A DNA stretch of 37,062 bases from an uncultured Prevotellaceae bacterium (lineage in GTDB: Bacteria; Bacteroidota; Bacteroidia; Bacteroidales; Bacteroidaceae), in the NCBI GenBank assembly GCA_937877625.1, contig CALFJG010000060.1, positions 1 through 37,062 of the forward strand, written 5' to 3'. Positions 15,719 through 23,197 of this stretch are shown here, piece after piece (the first letter of the stretch is position 1; the number at the start of each line of letters is the position of its first letter). The translations under genes were made by a program, and so were the position numbers. The notes beneath the pieces are model-generated. The model worked only from the letters and a program-made list of their open reading frames with translations, searched no databases and was not told the origin of the DNA.

Positions 15719-16341
15719 CAAACAATTCCTTTGCCTCTGAAAATGTTACGATGACCACCACCAATGCCGCAACAAAGTTTCCTGTTATCAACGACGGCAA
15801 AACGTGGTACACACTGATTATCGTAAGCGAGAACCTCGCCGGCGTACTCAATCAAATTACAAACGTCTTCACACGACGCCAACTCAACATCGAGAGCCTC
15901 AATGTGTCGCCATCTGGCTATGCCGGCCTTCATCGCTACACCGTTACCTGCCGCAGCGAAGTCGCAGAAATGAAGAAACTCGTCAAGCAGATAGAAAAGA
16001 AAATCGATGTAGTGCTTGCACGCTTCTACACCGAAGACGAGGTGTATGTGATGGAACAAGCCCTTTACAAAATCTCTACCGCTCGTCTGACCGAAAATCA
16101 CGAAATAAGCAAAGCCATACGCCAACACGATGCTAAGATAGTAGAAGTAAACTCTGCTTTCAGTATTGTAAGCATCGAGGGTCTTCCCAACGACATCGTA
16201 GCCCTGCGCCACAAGCTGCGTGAGGCCGGTGGTATGCTTCAATTTGTCAGTAGCGGCATAGTAGCCGTCACACGCTCGGCCAACGAGGAACTGAGTGTGC
16301 TTCTCGAACGGCGCAAGCGCGAAGAGATACAGAACCAATGA
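15715..16341 (+). CDS. ilvN: Acetolactate synthase, small (regulatory) subunit
   Basis: The 208-residue product starts in the ATGA overlap with ilvB. After about 28 residues comes the ACT domain, YTLIIVSENLAGVLNQITNVFTRRQLNIESLNVSPS, which binds the feedback inhibitor (normally valine). A second half follows with VYVMEQALYKI, VEVNSAFSIVSIEGLPNDIVALRHKL and SSGIVAVTRS. It is longer than the short enterobacterial IlvN and resembles the extended Bacteroidetes form. An internal ATG at 15751 would remove 12 residues, but the overlapping ATG fits coupling better. Confidence 0.92.
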   Translation: MTNNSFASENVTMTTTNAATKFPVINDGKTWYTLIIVSENLAGVLNQITNVFTRRQLNIESLNVSPSGYAGLHRYTVTCRSEVAEMKKLVKQIEKKIDVVLARFYTEDEVYVMEQALYKISTARLTENHEISKAIRQHDAKIVEVNSAFSIVSIEGLPNDIVALRHKLREAGGMLQFVSSGIVAVTRSANEELSVLLERRKREEIQNQ

Positions 16342-16448
16342 ATTGTTGCCACAAGCGGCAGAAACAAGTAGCCCTATATGTTTCAGTACTACGACAACAC
16401 ACCTATCCAACAATAAACAAAACAAACCCCAAAAAACACATAAGAGAA

Positions 16449-17492
16449 ATGGCAAAAATTAATTTTGGCGGTGTCATAGAAGAAGTGGCAACGCGTGAAG
16501 AATTCCCCTTAGAGAAAGCCCGCGAAGTACTCGAAAACGAAACAATCGCTGTTATTGGCTACGGCATACAAGGCCCCGGACAAGCCTGCAACCTACGCGA
16601 CAACGGCTTCCGCGTCATCGTGGGTCAACGCCCGGGAAAAACTTACGAAAAAGCGGTGGCCGACGGTTGGATACCCGGCGAAACGCTTTTCGGCATTGAA
16701 GAAGCCTGCGAGCGTGCCACGATTATATGTATGCTCCTGAGCGACGCCGCACAAATAGCCCAATGGCCTAACATCAAAAAACACCTCACAGCAGGTAAAG
16801 CACTTTACTTCAGTCACGGCTTTGCCATCACCTACAAGGAACGTACAGGCATCATACCCCCCGCCGACATTGATGTCATAATGGTAGCACCTAAGGGCAG
16901 CGGCACCAGCCTGCGCACGCTCTTCCTCGAAGGACGTGGACTAAACAGCTCGTATGCCGTGTTCCAAGATGCCACGGGACGTGCCGAAGAACGCACCCTC
17001 GCACTCGGTATCGGCGTGGGGAGCGGCTATCTCTTCAAGACTGATTTCAAACGCGAAGTTTATAGCGACCTCACCGGCGAACGCGGCGCATTGATGGGTG
17101 CGGTACAGGGACTCTTCCTCGCTCAATATGAAACGCTGCGCGAGCACGGCCACACCCCTTCTGAAGCATTCAATGAAACGGTAGAAGAGTTTACACAGTC
17201 GCTCCTGCCTATGGTAGGAAAGAATGGTATGGACTGGATGTATGCCAATTGCTCCACCACGGCACAACGCGGCGCACTCGACTGGATGGGGCCGTTCCAC
17301 GATGCCATCAAACCTGTGATGGAACGCCTCTACCAGAGCGTTGCAAGCGGAAATGAAGCACAAATCTCTATCGACAGCAACTCTCAACCCGACTACCGCG
17401 AGAAACTCGAAGAAGAACTCCGTCAACTGCGAGAGAGCGAAATGTGGCGTACCGGAGAAACAGTACGTAAACTACGTCCTGAAAACAACTAA
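16449..17492 (+). CDS. ilvC: Ketol-acid reductoisomerase
   Basis: This NADPH-dependent enzyme isomerises and reduces acetolactate or acetohydroxybutyrate, the second common step. The 347-residue product has the Rossmann motif IAVIGYGIQGPGQACNLRDNG, the substrate/Mg motif YSDLTGERGALMGAVQGLF and the C-terminal knotted domain with EFTQSLLPMVGKNGMDWMYANCSTTAQRGALDW. The open frame extends back to 16338 inside ilvN, but MAKINFGG at 16449 is the usual start. A 107-bp gap separates it from ilvN. In several Bacteroides, as I recall, an acyl-ACP thioesterase gene lies there; it is absent here. Confidence 0.95.
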   Translation: MAKINFGGVIEEVATREEFPLEKAREVLENETIAVIGYGIQGPGQACNLRDNGFRVIVGQRPGKTYEKAVADGWIPGETLFGIEEACERATIICMLLSDAAQIAQWPNIKKHLTAGKALYFSHGFAITYKERTGIIPPADIDVIMVAPKGSGTSLRTLFLEGRGLNSSYAVFQDATGRAEERTLALGIGVGSGYLFKTDFKREVYSDLTGERGALMGAVQGLFLAQYETLREHGHTPSEAFNETVEEFTQSLLPMVGKNGMDWMYANCSTTAQRGALDWMGPFHDAIKPVMERLYQSVASGNEAQISIDSNSQPDYREKLEEELRQLRESEMWRTGETVRKLRPENN

Positions 17493-17560
17493 ATTGAGCT
17501 TTTGGGCTCAGTTTGGAACGCGGCCTTCCTCAACCGCAATAACATTATAATGACATTTCG

Positions 17561-17613
17561 GCGAGCGTCCTCGACCACAGCAAGTATGCGCTTCTGTGGT
17601 CGGGGACGCTCGC
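17561..17613 (+). terminator. Long hairpin downstream of ilvC
   Basis: A 20-bp stem pairs 17561-17580 with 17594-17613 (GCGAGCGTCC...ACAG with CTGTGG...GCTCGC; one G-T pair), with a 13-base loop, followed by TCTTCTCATTATTTC. It is a likely end of the ilvDBNC transcript, although the T run is weak. The rest of the 17493-17813 gap contains a small hairpin right after ilvC (TGAGC...GCTCA, near 17495-17510), an 11-bp hairpin at 17668-17697 with one G-T pair, and the tsf terminator. No gene is seen. Confidence 0.6.
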
Positions 17614-17735
17614 TCTTCTCATTATTTCGGCAAGCAGATACATAGTTAGATGTATCAAACACATATATCCGCAACGCCTATTTATCGGCATTGCGGACAG
17701 AGATTTGAGGCGTTTGCACGTTTTAGCCGACAGCC

Positions 17736-17781
17736 AAAAAAAAAGTCTTCCTTCGCAGAACAAAATCCACAAAGGAAGAAC
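17736..17781 (-). terminator. Intrinsic terminator of the rplM-rpsI-rpsB-tsf run
   Basis: On the minus strand an 8-bp stem pairs 17772-17779 (TCTTCCTT) with 17746-17753 (AAGGAAGA), then come one or two bases and nine T (17736-17744). It lies 33 bp after the tsf stop. Confidence 0.8.
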
Positions 17782-17813
17782 TTAATAATAATTAGACGAG
17801 AAACGTCTGTGCC

Positions 17814-18638
17814 TTATTCGGCACGCAAGGTGAAGCGTTTGAAAGCAGTAACGGTGCAAGCCTTGTCAGCCTGTTGGAGATATTTTCCTACACTGAGGCT
17901 ACCATCCATAATATAGGCTTGACGAAGAAGACATTGCTCGGCGTAGAACTTGTTCATACGTCCTTGTGCAATCTGCTCAACGAGTTTTTCGGGCTTGCCC
18001 TCTTCGCGTGTCTTCTCCACGGCGATTTTGAACTCTTGCTCACGAATAGCCTCGGGCACATCGTCCTTATCTATGCTCACGGGATTCATAGCAGCCACCT
18101 GCATAGCCACATTGTGACCATATTCCTCGGCCACTACTTTATTGAGTGCTACAAGTGTGCAGAGTTGGTTTTTGTTCTGATGGTTGTAGGCAGAAAGGCT
18201 CTCGCCTTCTACGGTGAGATAGCCATCAAGTTCCATCTTCTCGCCGGTAACACCACTACGTGCAGTTACCAAAGCAGGTACGCTCTCACCATTAATTGTC
18301 AGAGCGTTCACCTCATCAAGCGTCTTGCAGCGGTTTGCCACTGCTGCATCAAGGATTTGCTGGGTGAGGGCTACGAAGTCGGCATTCTGAGCCACAAAGT
18401 CGGTCTCGCACTTCAAAGCGATAATAGCACCAAAGTTGCCATCCACTTTCACGAGTACACAGCCCTCGCTGGCCTCGCGGTCGCTACGCTTAGCAGCTAT
18501 AGCCAAACCACGCTCGCGAATGAGTTCACCAGCCTTTTCCATATCGCCATTGGCATCGGTAAGTGCTTTCTTACAGTCGGCCAAACCGGCATTGGTAAGG
18601 GCGCGAAGCTTCTTGATATCTTCTATTGAAATTGCCAT
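17814..18638 (-). CDS. tsf: Translation elongation factor Ts
   Basis: EF-Ts exchanges GDP for GTP on EF-Tu. The 274-residue protein opens with the UBA-like domain MAISIEDIKKLRALTNAGLADCKKALTDANGDMEKAGELIRERG. The exchange region GCVLVKVDGNFGAIIALKCETDFVAQNADF and the dimerisation part with LVALNKVVAEEYGHNVAMQVAAMNP follow. The end MDGSLSVGKYLQQ is typical. It lies 61 bp downstream of rpsB and ends the ribosomal run. Confidence 0.96.
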   Translation of the reverse strand: MAISIEDIKKLRALTNAGLADCKKALTDANGDMEKAGELIRERGLAIAAKRSDREASEGCVLVKVDGNFGAIIALKCETDFVAQNADFVALTQQILDAAVANRCKTLDEVNALTINGESVPALVTARSGVTGEKMELDGYLTVEGESLSAYNHQNKNQLCTLVALNKVVAEEYGHNVAMQVAAMNPVSIDKDDVPEAIREQEFKIAVEKTREEGKPEKLVEQIAQGRMNKFYAEQCLLRQAYIMDGSLSVGKYLQQADKACTVTAFKRFTLRAE

Positions 18639-18699
18639 TTCTCTAAGAATAAAGATTTTGGGGGGTTGAGTTTATTTTAGCAAACATTAGTCATTATAA

Positions 18700-19683
18700 T
18701 TACTCTGCTTCGGGCTTTGCTGCCTCGGCAGGAGTCTCTTCCTTAACAGGAGCTGCTGTTTCCTCTACCGTTGCGGCTTCCTCTACAGGAGCTACTTCTT
18801 CTGCTGTTGTGGCTTCGGCGGCGGCGGTTGTGGCTTCCTCTACAGGAGCTACTTCCTCGGCGGCGGTTGCTTCAGCGGCGGTTGTTGCCTCGGCGGGTTT
18901 TCGAGTGCGTCCAGAAGTACGACGCCGTCCGCCACGAGCTGCAGATGCCTCGCTCTCATTTTGTTGAGCGGCAGCGTTCTCGTCGGCTTTTTCGGCTTTG
19001 CGCTCTTCTATGCCCTCCTTGATGGCGGCACAGCAAGTGTCCAGGATAAGTTTGATACTGGTGGAAGCATCATCGTTGGCTGGAATAACGAAGTCTATCT
19101 CGTCGGGGCTGCTGTTGGTATCAACAATAGCAAATACGGGGATGCCGAGACGGTTAGCCTCTGCTACAGCGATGTGTTCCTTCATCACATCTACTACAAA
19201 GAGTGCGGCGGGAAGGCGGTTGAGGTCAGCAATGCTTCCGAGGTTCTTCTCCAGCTTAGCGCGTTGCCGACTAATCTGCAACAGTTCGCGCTTGGAGAGA
19301 TTGCTAAATGTGCCGTCTGCTGTCATCTTGTCGATAGTGGCCATCTTTTTCACAGCCTTACGGATCGTGGGGAAGTTGGTAAGCATACCACCCGGCCAAC
19401 GCTCCGTCACATACGGCATACCGACGCTCTTAGCAGCTTCGGCAATGAGTTCTTGTGCTTGCTTTTTAGTACCCACAAAGAGTACGCGACGTCCACCGCG
19501 TGCTACACCTTTCAGTGCGTCTGCAGCCTTATCAAGGAGCGTTACTGTTTTGTGGAGGTCAATGATGTGAATGCCGTTGCGCTCCATAAAGATATAGGGA
19601 GCCATTGCGGGATTCCATTTGCGCTTGAGGTGGCCAAAGTGACAACCAGCTTCAAGCAGTTGGTCAAAAGTTGTTCTTGACAT
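18700..19683 (-). CDS. rpsB: 30S ribosomal protein S2 with long Ala/Glu tail
   Basis: The 327-residue product has a complete S2 core to about residue 232: MSRTTFDQLLEAGCHFGHLKRKWNPAMAPYIF, FVGTKKQAQELI, RWPGGMLTNFPTI and GIPVFAIVDTNSSPDEIDFVIPANDDA. It then carries about 90 residues of low-complexity tail. The tail begins with a basic patch (RGGRRRTSGRTRK) and continues with Ala/Thr/Glu/Pro repeats in which AEEVAPVEEA occurs twice, 19 residues apart (DNA period 57 bp, around 18773-18855). Tails on S2 occur in many Bacteroidetes. This one seems grown by slippage and is probably disordered and solvent exposed. Confidence 0.96.
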   Translation of the reverse strand: MSRTTFDQLLEAGCHFGHLKRKWNPAMAPYIFMERNGIHIIDLHKTVTLLDKAADALKGVARGGRRVLFVGTKKQAQELIAEAAKSVGMPYVTERWPGGMLTNFPTIRKAVKKMATIDKMTADGTFSNLSKRELLQISRQRAKLEKNLGSIADLNRLPAALFVVDVMKEHIAVAEANRLGIPVFAIVDTNSSPDEIDFVIPANDDASTSIKLILDTCCAAIKEGIEERKAEKADENAAAQQNESEASAARGGRRRTSGRTRKPAEATTAAEATAAEEVAPVEEATTAAAEATTAEEVAPVEEAATVEETAAPVKEETPAEAAKPEAE

Positions 19684-19891
19684 AAAAAATGTGTGTTGTG
19701 TGTTTGTTTACTTTCCTTGTTGTTGAGCCACGCTTACTCCATATATATATAAGGTAACACATAGGAGCGAGCGCATATATTTTCCCAACCAGCCACCGGG
19801 TAGTTGCTCTATCATTTGTCCTGACGGGGCAAATCGCGGTGGTTTGGATGCTAAACGTGGCCAGTAGTTCAGGCTACGCAACGGGTGCGTA
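19684..19891 (-). promoter_or_regulatory. rpsI-rpsB spacer with nested hairpin (candidate RNA leader)
   Basis: The spacer is 208 bp, unusually long inside a ribosomal run. On the minus-strand RNA, CACC (19884-19887) pairs with GGTG (19794-19797) and GTTGC (19878-19882) with GCAAC (19803-19807), with a 1x5 internal loop between the two helices. Inside, ATTTG (19830-19834) pairs with CAAAT (19814-19818). The arrangement could be an S2-responsive leader or a processing site. No match to a named family is claimed. Confidence 0.4.
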
Positions 19892-20278
19892 TTAACGTTT
19901 GCTGAACTGGAAGCGACGACGGGCTTTGGGCTGACCCGGCTTTTTGCGCTCCACCTTGCGACTATCGCGAGTAACGAAGCCTTCGGCACGCAGTGCTTTC
20001 TTGTCATCGGCATTGATTTTCACCAAAGCACGAGCTATTGCTAAGCGAAGGGCTTGCGACTGACCGGTAAAGCCACCACCGGTAAGATTAGCTTTAATGT
20101 CATACTTTTCCAACACGTCGAGCAAAGCGAGCGGTTGCTTTACTACGAATTGTAAGATTGAAGACGGGAAATACTCGCTGAGTTCGCGTTTATTTACAAC
20201 AATTTTGCCTGTGCCCTCCTTGACGAAGACGCGAGCCACGGCAGCCTTGCGGCGCCCTACTGCATTGATTTGTTCCAT
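19892..20278 (-). CDS. rpsI: 30S ribosomal protein S9
   Basis: The 128-residue product has the S9 core MEQINAVGRRKAAVARVFVKEGTGKIVVNKREL, GGGFTGQSQALRLAIARAL and the basic C-terminal tail ending FQFSKR, which reaches to the P-site tRNA. It starts 11 bp after rplM ends, the classic L13-S9 pair. Confidence 0.97.
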   Translation of the reverse strand: MEQINAVGRRKAAVARVFVKEGTGKIVVNKRELSEYFPSSILQFVVKQPLALLDVLEKYDIKANLTGGGFTGQSQALRLAIARALVKINADDKKALRAEGFVTRDSRKVERKKPGQPKARRRFQFSKR

Positions 20279-20289
20279 TTGTGGTGCTA

Positions 20290-20751
20290 TTATTTAAGGA
20301 GGTTAATGTCTATCGCTTTCGGACTCTGTGCCTGGTGTTGGTGTTCACTTCCTTCGTAGATGTAGAGGTTGCGAAGCAGCTGAGCACCGAGGCGGTTTTT
20401 GGGAAGCATACCCTTTATCACACGGCGGAGCAAACGTTCTGCACCGTTCTTCTTAGCAAGAATGGTGGCGGGGGTGTTCTCGCGCTGTCCTCCGGGATAG
20501 CCCGTGTAGCTGTAGTAAATGCGGTCGGTCATTTTTTTGCCCGTCAGCACAATCTTCTCTGCGTTGACAATAATCACATTATCGCCGCAATCTACATGGG
20601 GAGTGAAGTTGGGTTTATACTTACCGCGAAGCAGTTTGGCTACGCGTGTGCCGAGGCGACCGAGCACCTGATCGGTAGCGTCAACAACGACCCATTCTTT
20701 TTGGACTGTGGCCTTGTTGGCGGAAATGGTTTTGTAGCTAAGTGTGTCCAC
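20290..20751 (-). CDS. rplM: 50S ribosomal protein L13
   Basis: The 153-residue product shows MDTLSYKTISANKATVQKEWVVVDATDQVLGRLGTRVAKLLRGKYKPNFTPHVDCGDNVIIVNAEKIVLTGKKM in order, followed by the family segments YPGGQRENTPATILAKKNGAERLLRRVIKGMLPKNRLG. It is the first gene of the rplM-rpsI-rpsB-tsf run and is preceded by a consensus promoter and a structured leader of about 135 nt. That leader is a likely place for autoregulation. Confidence 0.97.
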   Translation of the reverse strand: MDTLSYKTISANKATVQKEWVVVDATDQVLGRLGTRVAKLLRGKYKPNFTPHVDCGDNVIIVNAEKIVLTGKKMTDRIYYSYTGYPGGQRENTPATILAKKNGAERLLRRVIKGMLPKNRLGAQLLRNLYIYEGSEHQHQAQSPKAIDINLLK

Positions 20752-20893
20752 TTTAGAGTTGAATTTGATTAATTCTTGGTTTCATTTATTGGTCTCACCT
20801 GACGATTCCCGAACCACCCGTTCCGGCCAAAGAAGCGGGCTATTCACACGCCAGCGGTGTCTTTACAAGGACACCTTGATAATAATCGGCGTG
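20752..20893 (-). promoter_or_regulatory. Structured 5' leader of rplM
   Basis: On the minus strand the leader begins with an outer helix CACGCC (20888-20893) with GGCGTG (20847-20852). It encloses a hairpin GGTGTC (20870-20875) with GACACC (20856-20861), and GC-rich segments follow further on (CCCG...CGGG). This is the form expected of a ribosomal-protein leader. L13 leaders are known from Firmicutes; whether this is a Bacteroidetes counterpart is inference. The first bases of the outer helix lie right behind the -7 box and may be only partly transcribed. Confidence 0.5.
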
Positions 20894-20924
20894 CAAAAGT
20901 AGCATTTTTGCGAAGATTTCCAAA
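20894..20924 (-). promoter_or_regulatory. Consensus promoter for rplM operon
   Basis: On the minus strand TTTG (20921-20924) is followed after 19 bp by TACTTTTG (20894-20901), a full match to TTTG-N19-21-TAnnTTTG. It stands back to back with the queH promoter. Confidence 0.8.
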
Positions 20925-20939
20925 CTTTGCTGCTTTTTT

Positions 20940-20972
20940 TTTGATTTTTCGGCGTAAAAGAGGGTACTTTTG
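20940..20972 (+). promoter_or_regulatory. Consensus promoter for queH
   Basis: TTTG (20940-20943) is followed after 21 bp by TACTTTTG (20965-20972). The last base is also the first base of a possible GTG start at 20972, which excludes that start and supports the ATG at 20993. Confidence 0.8.
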
Positions 20973-20992
20973 TGCCGCTAAGACGCAAGCTA

Positions 20993-21583
20993 ATGAAACA
21001 AAAAGCCTCTTCACTCACAATTCCGACTGGTTTAACCCACGTGATGCTTCACGCATGCTGCGCCCCTTGTTCATCGGCTATTGTGGAGTGGCTATTGGCA
21101 CAAGGGGTACGCCCTACCATCTTTTTCTTTAACCCCAACATTTTTCCGCTTGAGGAGTACACCACTCGCAAAGAAGAGAGCAAACGCCACGCCGAAGCCT
21201 TGGGCATAAGTTGGATAGACGGCGATTACGACCATCGGGCTTGGCGAAATGGTGTATGCGGTTTAGAAGATGAGCCCGAACGCGGCAAACGCTGTGAGAC
21301 GTGCTTTGCTATACGCCTCTTAGCCACTGCCCAAGAAGCCCGAAAAAGGGGCATCACGTGGTTTGCTACCACACTGGCTTCGTCGCGTTGGAAGAATTTG
21401 CAGCAGATAGAACAAGCGGGCTACGCTGCTGAAAAAGCCGTACCCACCACACACTTCTGGGCGCAGAATTGGCGCAAAGGTGGGCTTCAAGAGCGAAGAA
21501 ACGCTCTGCTTAAATTATATGGTTTTTACAACCAACAGTACTGTGGCTGCGAGTTTAGTATGCGCGATATTAACAAACGCTAA
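20993..21583 (+). CDS. queH: Epoxyqueuosine reductase QueH
   Basis: QueH (DUF208) carries out the last step of queuosine synthesis in tRNA, replacing QueG without cobalamin. The 196-residue product has the iron-sulfur and metal cysteines in MLHACCAPCSS (near residue 20), CETCFAIRLL, and the end QQYCGCEFSMRD. The conserved FFFNPNIFPLEEYTTRKEE and TTLASSRWKN are also present. The start is the ATG at 20993 because the promoter -7 box covers the upstream GTG. It lies apart from queD and queE (24.3-25.3 kb) but in the same direction. Confidence 0.92.
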   Translation: MKQKASSLTIPTGLTHVMLHACCAPCSSAIVEWLLAQGVRPTIFFFNPNIFPLEEYTTRKEESKRHAEALGISWIDGDYDHRAWRNGVCGLEDEPERGKRCETCFAIRLLATAQEARKRGITWFATTLASSRWKNLQQIEQAGYAAEKAVPTTHFWAQNWRKGGLQERRNALLKLYGFYNQQYCGCEFSMRDINKR

Positions 21584-21651
21584 TTCCGCCTCTTTTTCCG
21601 TCAAGCGCAACCCAAACTCTCTTTCCCGTCAAACTCTTAACTCAATTGTAT

Positions 21652-21691
21652 AGCCCTGCTGTTCCTTATCCGTCTTGAGAAGGGCTTTTTT
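21652..21691 (+). terminator. Terminator after queH
   Basis: AGCCCT (21652-21657) pairs with AGGGCT (21681-21686) and is followed by TTTTTTG. The stem is short and the loop long (23 nt), so it is a moderate call. Confidence 0.55.
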
Positions 21692-21722
21692 GTTTGAAAG
21701 AACTTTTTTGAGAAACGCAGTG

Positions 21723-21755
21723 TTAGCACGCTAAAACATTTTTTTCGTACTTTTG
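21723..21755 (+). promoter_or_regulatory. Promoter for the MFS exporter
   Basis: TACTTTTG (21748-21755) is a full -7 match, followed by CTGCG. At 21 bp upstream is TTAG (21723-21726), one base from TTTG. The leader is about 100 nt and contains the 7-bp hairpin at 21818-21850. Confidence 0.6.
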
Positions 21756-21859
21756 CTGCGCCTTTTTCAAGAGGCATAGCCTGGTAGGGCTTGTTGGTGT
21801 CCCGTTATTTTTTTTAGAAAGGAGGATAGCCCGAAAGACTCCACTCCTTTATATATATA

Positions 21860-23047
21860 ATGAAAACGAAAATCGGCTTTTTTGTGCCGCTCACACTGGG
21901 ATTGCTCACGGCCTTTGGCCCCTTTATCACCGACTTCTATCTGCCACTTGTACCCGAGATGCAGACCTATTTCGCCACGTCTGCCGCAGCCGTGGCAATG
22001 AGCCTAACAGCTGGTATGTTTGGCCTCGCAATAGGGCAAGTGTTTATCGGCCCGCTGAGCGACAAATATGGTCGCCGCAGATTGCTCATCGCTTCTATGA
22101 TGCTTTTCGCCCTTTCAAGCGTAGGGTGTATGCTCTCGCCTGACATCGTAGCGTTCAACGTGATGCGTATCTTACAAGGCCTCGGCGGAGCAGGAGGCGT
22201 AGTTCTCTCAAAGAGTATCTCAACGGATATGTTCACTGGCAGAGAGCTGGCAAACTTTATGGGCATACTGGGGGCTATCAACGGCATAACCCCCGTAGTA
22301 GCTCCGATAATAGGAGGCACAATGACAAACTTTACATCGTGGCGTGGAGTGTTTGCCCTGCTTTTAGCCTTGGGCATTGTGCTTACGTTTTGTAGTATGC
22401 GTCTGAAAGAAACCTTGCCACGTGCCGCACGTTCGCAGAAAAACATACTGCGTACCTACGGAAACCTCTTTATGGTGTTTCGCAATCGTCGCTTCACACT
22501 CTCTGCCACAGCGATGATGTTTACGTTCTTTGCTTTTTTCGCTTTTATCAGTGCCTCGCCCTTCATCTTCCAAAATGTGTACGGGCTCTCCCCTTTTGAG
22601 TTCAGCCTCTGCTTTGGACTTTCATCGCTGATGATTGGTGTCGGCTCGGCCCTGTCCACACGTTTCCACCATCCCAACACAGCGTTAAAGTGGGGTGCTA
22701 TAGATATGCTCGTTGCTGCCTCTCTCGTGGCGGTGTGCCAGTGGTTTAGAATGCCACTTGCAGTACTTATGCCGTGCTACGTATATATGCTTACAAGTTT
22801 CGGCCTTATGCAACCCGTGGCCACCGCCATCGCCCTTGATGCCGAGCGTGCCAATGCGGGAGCGGCCAGTGCCATCTTCGGAGCGGCAGGCTTTGTGGCA
22901 GGAGCCATTGCAAGCCCACTGGTCTCGGTAGGCGACGTAATGGTTTCGTCGGCTATTGTCATTCTTATCGGAGCAGCAGGGTGCTTAGCCTTGACGCTTC
23001 CTCTGTGTGCAGCAGTAAAAAAAGAGGGATTAGGCACAAATAAGTAA
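21860..23047 (+). CDS. MFS multidrug efflux transporter, Bcr/CflA type
   Basis: The 395-residue membrane protein has about 12 hydrophobic helices. The N-terminal part carries FGPFITDFYLPLVPEM (conserved in the Bcr/CflA group, with the membrane Asp), then the MFS loop motif GPLSDKYGRRRLLI between helices 2 and 3, RILQGLGGAGG in helix 4 and the antiporter-type motif GAINGITPVVAPIIGG in helix 5. These indicate a proton-driven drug exporter of the inner membrane. The substrate is unknown. Its own promoter and a leader hairpin suggest separate control. Confidence 0.88.
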   Translation: MKTKIGFFVPLTLGLLTAFGPFITDFYLPLVPEMQTYFATSAAAVAMSLTAGMFGLAIGQVFIGPLSDKYGRRRLLIASMMLFALSSVGCMLSPDIVAFNVMRILQGLGGAGGVVLSKSISTDMFTGRELANFMGILGAINGITPVVAPIIGGTMTNFTSWRGVFALLLALGIVLTFCSMRLKETLPRAARSQKNILRTYGNLFMVFRNRRFTLSATAMMFTFFAFFAFISASPFIFQNVYGLSPFEFSLCFGLSSLMIGVGSALSTRFHHPNTALKWGAIDMLVAASLVAVCQWFRMPLAVLMPCYVYMLTSFGLMQPVATAIALDAERANAGAASAIFGAAGFVAGAIASPLVSVGDVMVSSAIVILIGAAGCLALTLPLCAAVKKEGLGTNK

Positions 23048-23108
23048 GGAGAAAAACCGAAAGAAAGCGTTTTTACTACTCCCCAAAACACAGAACATAG
23101 AAAAAGCG

Positions 23109-23153
23109 TACCTTTGCCGCGAAACTAATTAGGTGGGTTCTATAAATTAGTTT
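23109..23153 (+). promoter_or_regulatory. -7 element plus hairpin before the MaoC gene
   Basis: TACCTTTG (23109-23116) fits TAnnTTTG; no TTTG lies at the proper spacing upstream. Right behind it AAACTAATT (23122-23130) pairs with AATTAGTTT (23145-23153) around a 14-base loop. The loop side contains GTTCTATAAAT (23137-23147), which recurs in the element at 25289-25458. It may be a regulatory hairpin or a mobile-element remnant. Confidence 0.5.
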
Positions 23154-23197
23154 TGAAATAGCACACATCTTCACATCTTTCATTTACACACAACACA

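Noticed and set aside
15511..16455. Long minus-strand frame of 314 codons opposite ilvB/ilvN
   Set aside because: Antisense shadow of two clearly conserved genes.
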